Program-made: the position numbers and the translations under genes
The notes under the pieces: model-generated
The model's input: the letters and a program-made list of their open reading frames with translations, nothing else
Told to the model about the DNA's origin: nothing
The model's database searches: none
NCBI GenBank assembly: GCA_035591015.1
Contig: JAXIUW010232063.1
Span: forward strand, 1-10,198
Direction of reading: 5' to 3'
DNA: 10,198 nucleotides
Source of the DNA: Cephalothrix simula
Taxonomy: Eukaryota > Nemertea > Palaeonemertea > Archinemertea > Cephalotrichidae
Shown here: in pieces, positions 7,055-10,198 of the stretch
How the letters are laid out: every line of letters begins with the position of its first letter
Numbering within the stretch: the stretch's first letter is position 1

Positions 7055-7154
7055 ATAGCATGGCTTTTTGGGGGCCATACGAGGCAGTTGGGCACGAGGG
7101 GCGGCAGCCCCGAGTGCACTACTGCCTCGTATTGCACCAAAAAAGCCATGCTAT
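7055..7154. repeat. 100-bp near-palindromic foldback element
   Basis: The left arm 7055-7102 and right arm 7107-7154 are complementary at 41 of 48 positions, separated by a 4-base loop (GGCA). The ends read ATAGCATGGCTTTTT inward from both sides. The inner part (CGAGGCAGT..., GGGGC) is much more GC-rich than the surrounding DNA. If the element is taken as 7056-7153, a direct TTA flanks both sides (7053-7055 and 7154-7156). That would fit the TWA duplication of PIF/Harbinger elements, although three bases is weak evidence. The compact palindrome and distinct composition suggest a dispersed foldback MITE. Confidence 0.75.
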
Positions 7155-7700
7155 TACTAATATATGAAACAGTTTACCCGCTTTGGTCTATTTATTGCTT
7201 TTTTTAATCTGCTAAAAAGGTAACACGTTTTATAAAGGTATTTAAAATTTTTTATACTCAACAATTCCATCGCCAGAAATTTTCGCATGAACACTAGTTA
7301 AGTCTACAGGCACTTTTAGTATTATAAATTTCGCTGTGACTCTAGCAGTGCGATGAAATTTCATCAATATATAACAACTTTTAAAAATATCACAAATGAA
7401 TTGAAAATGAGAATGAAAATGATAATGAAATGAATTTACAAGTTAACGGCTAAATAGCAGTTAATGCCAATAAAGCCTACATGAAAATGCGTGAACCGTA
7501 CGGAGGGGGAACGCCCACTCTTAATTACACGTTAACAGGTCAGTGCGTATCACGTCACGTCACCATTAAAATTCGCTAGCGATGGTGACTCATCACGTTT
7601 TTACCTAGCGTAAAGCGCGAGGTTCAATCAAAGTTAATAGTTAACATGAAGGGCCATTTTACTTTTCATTTTTTGGCCAAAAACGACAGTTTTACATAGT
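7155..7700. other. Non-coding DNA with an inverted GTCACCAT pair
   Basis: GTCACCAT (7558-7565) faces ATGGTGAC (7581-7588), with the 10-bp palindrome TCGCTAGCGA between them. CACGTCACGTCA at 7551-7562 is the reverse complement of the 12-mer at 1611-1622. Tandem TGACG units resemble CREB/ATF half-sites, but repeat ancestry is equally possible. No gene is seen. Confidence 0.4.
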
Positions 7701-7705
7701 AAGGG

Positions 7706-7756
7706 GCCAATATCGATATTGGCCCGTTATTAGCGGGCAATATACGAAAAATTTCG
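7706..7756. repeat. Diverged repeat, copy A, with 22-bp palindrome
   Basis: A perfect 22-bp palindrome occupies 7704-7725, with core CCAATATCGATATTGG. It is followed by GCGGGCAATATACG...ATTTCG. The same order of blocks occurs again at 7936-7980, pointing to two copies of one short repeat. Confidence 0.6.
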
Positions 7757-7935
7757 ATCCCAATTTAGCATTAATATTCAGTTCTACCAGAAAAAAGTAA
7801 TAACATTCCACACTAATTTTAGTACATGTATATGCAAATGCTATTGCTTTGTTAACAAAATTATTTTTATTCTAAAAATTTCTGGTGTTTTATCATGATT
7901 CACCTTTACTTGGTAACGGGCAAATATGCATAGCA

Positions 7936-7980
7936 ACCAATATTGATATTGGCACGCTGCGGGAAATCTAGAATATTTCG
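7936..7980. repeat. Diverged repeat, copy B
   Basis: CCAATATTGATATTGGC (7937-7953) matches copy A's palindromic core except for one C-to-T change that breaks the symmetry. GCGGGAAATCTAGAATATTTCG then follows, as in copy A, with ATAG preceding both cores. The two copies are about 230 bp apart in the same orientation. Confidence 0.55.
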
Positions 7981-8274
7981 TACTTTTCCAAGCATTTCGA
8001 AGAAAAGGAATGATTACAGTACTAGCTTGATACGGATACATAAACAAAGGCAGAGGCTAATTTAAGGGGGCCCAACTGGGTGGTCAAAAAGCCAAAAACC
8101 ATATTAAATTTTCAATAATTTACCAAAAATGGCCCAAAAAGACACTATTTTTGAACACTATGTTAAAATATTCTATGAACAAAGGATGTATCCATTAATC
8201 AAAGAAGTTTAATCAGTTTCTTGTTTCGCATTTTCTTATCTGTTTTGTAAAACCCCCGAACATTAAAAACATGG
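7981..8274. other. AT-rich non-coding DNA, no gene seen
   Basis: The sequence shows no reading frame, RNA gene or clear repeat. A short GGGGGCCCAACTGGGTGG patch lies at about 8066-8083. Confidence 0.5.
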
Positions 8275-8544
8275 ATGGCAAATCAGCTTTCTAAAACTGT
8301 ATGTAATTTATCAACTTACCGATTTAGCAAAAATGGATCCTTTGCACCTGTACGGCTTGATTCCTCGAACAATTCTGATGCTTTTTGGCCAGAGAGTTAT
8401 GACAACAGTGGTTGTTTTGTAAGCAAAGTGGCGGCCAAGGCAACAAATCAAACTACTTGTATTGTTACTTGTAATGCTTTTTGTGGAATCATGCTTGAGA
8501 GAGTATATTCTATTGATTTGAAACCAGTTTACATTCATGGCTGA
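8275..8544 (+). CDS. Weak candidate open frame, 89 codons, unrecognised
   Basis: This ATG-to-TGA frame gives 89 residues in a stretch slightly less AT-rich than its neighbours. The product has five cysteines, four of them in the second half within T-x-C-x3-C-x3-C spacing. It has no signal peptide, membrane segment or motif that I know. An earlier out-of-frame ATG at 8271 weakens the start. An open frame of this length is expected by chance in a window this size. It could be a lone exon, a decayed pseudogene or noise, and I would not treat it as a gene without further support. Confidence 0.18.
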   Translation: MANQLSKTVCNLSTYRFSKNGSFAPVRLDSSNNSDAFWPESYDNSGCFVSKVAAKATNQTTCIVTCNAFCGIMLERVYSIDLKPVYIHG

Positions 8545-9284
8545 CCAAATATTTCTCTGTCCGGGCAGTTCACTTTTTTGACGAAATATGTAGGTGAAAA
8601 TCCCTATTTCTATGTTGATATGTAAAAATTATTTTCTCGAAATAAGGTCGGCTAGGAAAAGTCCAAAATACATGGAGTATAGGCCTACGTTACCCAGTCT
8701 CTAGCGGGAGAATATCAAATAATTAGCCCTTAGTTTTTAACATCGGATTAAAGCTGATTATAGACTTTAAACTGCGGGCGTTGAAAATTGAACTCCTATT
8801 TATTCACTATCCGAAGCAATTGTTAATTATTTTGGAAATATTAACATTCCAATCACATGTATTTACAGATAATTTTTAATGAATTTATCACCGAAAATTA
8901 ATACATATAAATAATTTACTGTATTTAACTATAATTGTATTAAAATTATAAATGTTCAATGTGTTCCAATTAAAAGTGAAAACCCAAATTAACGCTTAAT
9001 TTAACATCATGATTTGCTTCAGATTCCCACCGAAATATCTTGAATGATTTTAATTAATGAAAAAATAATGATTCATGATATTTTCTCACTGTGAGCAGTT
9101 ATTTTCCCAGGAACTCGTATAACAACGTAACACACGGTTCCCCGGGGTGAAATTACAATTTACAAAAAATGCCATTCGAATTTTTGCATGATCTAGATCC
9201 AAAATTTTGTGCTGAATGCGTATGTGCTTTCAGAAAAATCGTATCACGTCTAATTTTTGAGATAATCCCTAATCCGCGTTGATC
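8545..9284. other. AT-rich non-coding DNA, no gene seen
   Basis: There is no plausible gene or RNA. The sequence becomes very AT-rich around 8860-9070. CCCCGGGG-type GC patches are limited to one short TTCCCCGGGG at 9138-9147. Confidence 0.5.
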
Positions 9285-9415
9285 CATCCGAAATCGAAAA
9301 TTATTTTGCAGGGGTATTCTAATATGTAAACTACGTTCCTGTATCAAATTTCAGTTAAAAATATTGACTCCTACATATTAGAATACCCCTGCAAAATAAT
9401 TTTCGATTTCGGATG
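9285..9415. repeat. Perfect 44-bp inverted repeat with 43-nt loop
   Basis: Positions 9285-9328 are the exact reverse complement of 9372-9415 (44/44). The arms start CATCCGAAATCG and end ...CTAATATGTA. The 43-base centre (9329-9371) shows no further pairing. There is no convincing target-site duplication, as the outside bases are GATC on the left and CTTT on the right. The perfect arms imply recent origin or ongoing homogenisation. It could be a foldback element, a template-switch inverted duplication, or less likely an assembly artefact. It shares no arm sequence with the hairpin at 3342-3525. Confidence 0.85.
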
Positions 9416-10080
9416 CTTTTTCGCATCATCATTTTAACTACTCTAGTGAACGAGAGGATTTCTCTCCGCCTACCGTCGAAAAATACCCAGTTCGAAATAC
9501 ACAATGAGGGGGGTATGAGAACAGGGTTTTTTTTAACAAACTACATTTTAACCGACTTTCAAATTTACCTAGACAGCAGCCTAAGAAAAAATCAAAAATG
9601 CCACCATTGTCAATCTGACATTTACACATTCTGAAACCATGGAAAAAATTATTAATAACGTTTTAATTTTACCCTCAAAGATCTGTAATCCAGGTCCGGG
9701 GGAGGTGTATGTATTCTATTAATGGTTATATAATTCAAGGTCGTATTTGAATAACGATGTTCTAATAATCATCTTCGTGACAAATAGGTAATTATAACAG
9801 CCATTCGCTTCTGGATTGTTCCATACCCCATAATATGGGATTGGGTTTTTAACCCAGACCCGAATGAATCTGCAATACATTCGATTGCTCTAGTTGTTAG
9901 GACTCTGTTAGCCATTCTCAACTCAGATCTGATTCCAGAAAATCATCTCTGACGGGACTTGTATATAATGTGGCTGATCTCGTCGCAAAATGTGTGGGCC
10001 AATCAGAACGCGGCAGTCTTCGGTGACGTATTATCATCATATTTAATCGAAATTTTAGCGTAAACCACATTCCCTCAGAT
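9416..10080. other. Non-coding DNA with two small adjacent hairpins
   Basis: CCCATA/TATGGG (9827-9839) and TGGGTT/AACCCA (9842-9856) form two back-to-back short hairpins. A CCAATCAGAACGCGG phrase lies near 10000-10014, followed by TGACGT. A 73-codon forward frame at 9413-9634 begins in the inverted repeat and has no family character, so it is not called. Confidence 0.4.
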
Positions 10081-10170
10081 GTGTTAATATCTCAGTCGGT
10101 AGCGTCGGCGTGTCCAGTGTGTCAATTTTTGAAGGATGGCGAGTTCGATTCCCGGCGGAGACTTTTTTTT
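10081..10170 (+). repeat. tRNA-derived SINE-like head with Pol III boxes and T8
   Basis: An A-box-like TATCTCAGTCGG (10088-10099; 11 of 12 against TRGYNNARNNGG) and a B box AGTTCGATTCC (10142-10152) lie in tRNA order. The GGCGGAGAC after the B box sits where a 3' acceptor strand would be, and T8 follows at 10163-10170. It is not a functional tRNA. The spacing between boxes is about 10 nt longer than in a normal tRNA, the D stem appears to lack bases, the acceptor pairs poorly (GTGTTAA against CGGAGAC), and no anticodon arm can be fixed. It is most likely the 5' head of a tRNA-derived SINE or a tRNA pseudogene. The T8 run could terminate transcription. Any SINE body would continue past the window. 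Confidence 0.6.
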
Positions 10171-10198
10171 AAAATTTTCCGTTTATTTTATCTTTTTG

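Noticed and set aside
9413-9634. 73-codon forward frame and its antisense partner at 9438-9629
   Set aside because: The forward frame starts at the edge of the 44-bp inverted repeat, has no family features, and its length is expected by chance here.
10081-10170. Functional tRNA gene
   Set aside because: The box order is right, but the D stem and acceptor pair poorly, spacing is about 10 nt too long and no anticodon arm can be placed.

Overview
The window is AT-rich eukaryotic nuclear DNA, most likely from an invertebrate animal. The evidence is two intact small genes of the PLAC8/cornifelin cysteine-rich family, a spliceosomal-type 3' splice site just upstream of one of them, several short non-autonomous DNA transposons with terminal inverted repeats (TIRs), and a degenerate tRNA-like sequence with Pol III promoter boxes followed by a T run. 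Nothing looks bacterial: there are no operons, no Shine-Dalgarno-led gene chains and a very low coding density. The exact taxon cannot be read from the sequence. A mollusc-like or other marine invertebrate is only a guess.

Layout. From 1 to about 2656 there is AT-rich non-coding DNA with no recognisable gene. A first PLAC8-like gene lies on the minus strand at 2657-2986 (109 aa). A second lies on the minus strand at 6423-6782 (119 aa), with a 5'-UTR intron acceptor at 6802-6803. The two proteins share about 61 percent identity over a 94-residue core. They are tandem, same-strand paralogs about 3.4 kb apart.

The spacer between the paralogs is largely foldback and TIR elements. It holds a 184-bp hairpin with a perfect 55-bp outer stem (3342-3525), a small hairpin (3586-3632), a TIR element (4182-4497), and two copies of another TIR element (4954-5371 and 5831-6051). 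The first of those two copies is interrupted by a 173-bp hAT-like MITE (5026-5198) with 16-bp TIRs and an exact 8-bp target-site duplication. The second copy preserves the unoccupied target site, so the insertion can be read directly.

Downstream of the second gene, from 6804 to the end, there is no convincing gene. This part contains a 98-100-bp near-palindrome that is more GC-rich than its surroundings (7055-7154), a pair of diverged repeats each centred on a CCAATAT-type palindrome (about 7706 and 7936), a weak 89-codon open frame (8275-8544), a perfect 44-bp inverted repeat (9285-9415), and a tRNA-derived SINE-like head running off the right edge (10081-10170).

The two genes probably encode small membrane-associated cysteine-rich proteins of related function. 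The rest is best read as a mobile-element and hairpin-rich landscape. I see no multi-gene system, CRISPR array, rRNA or intact tRNA gene.
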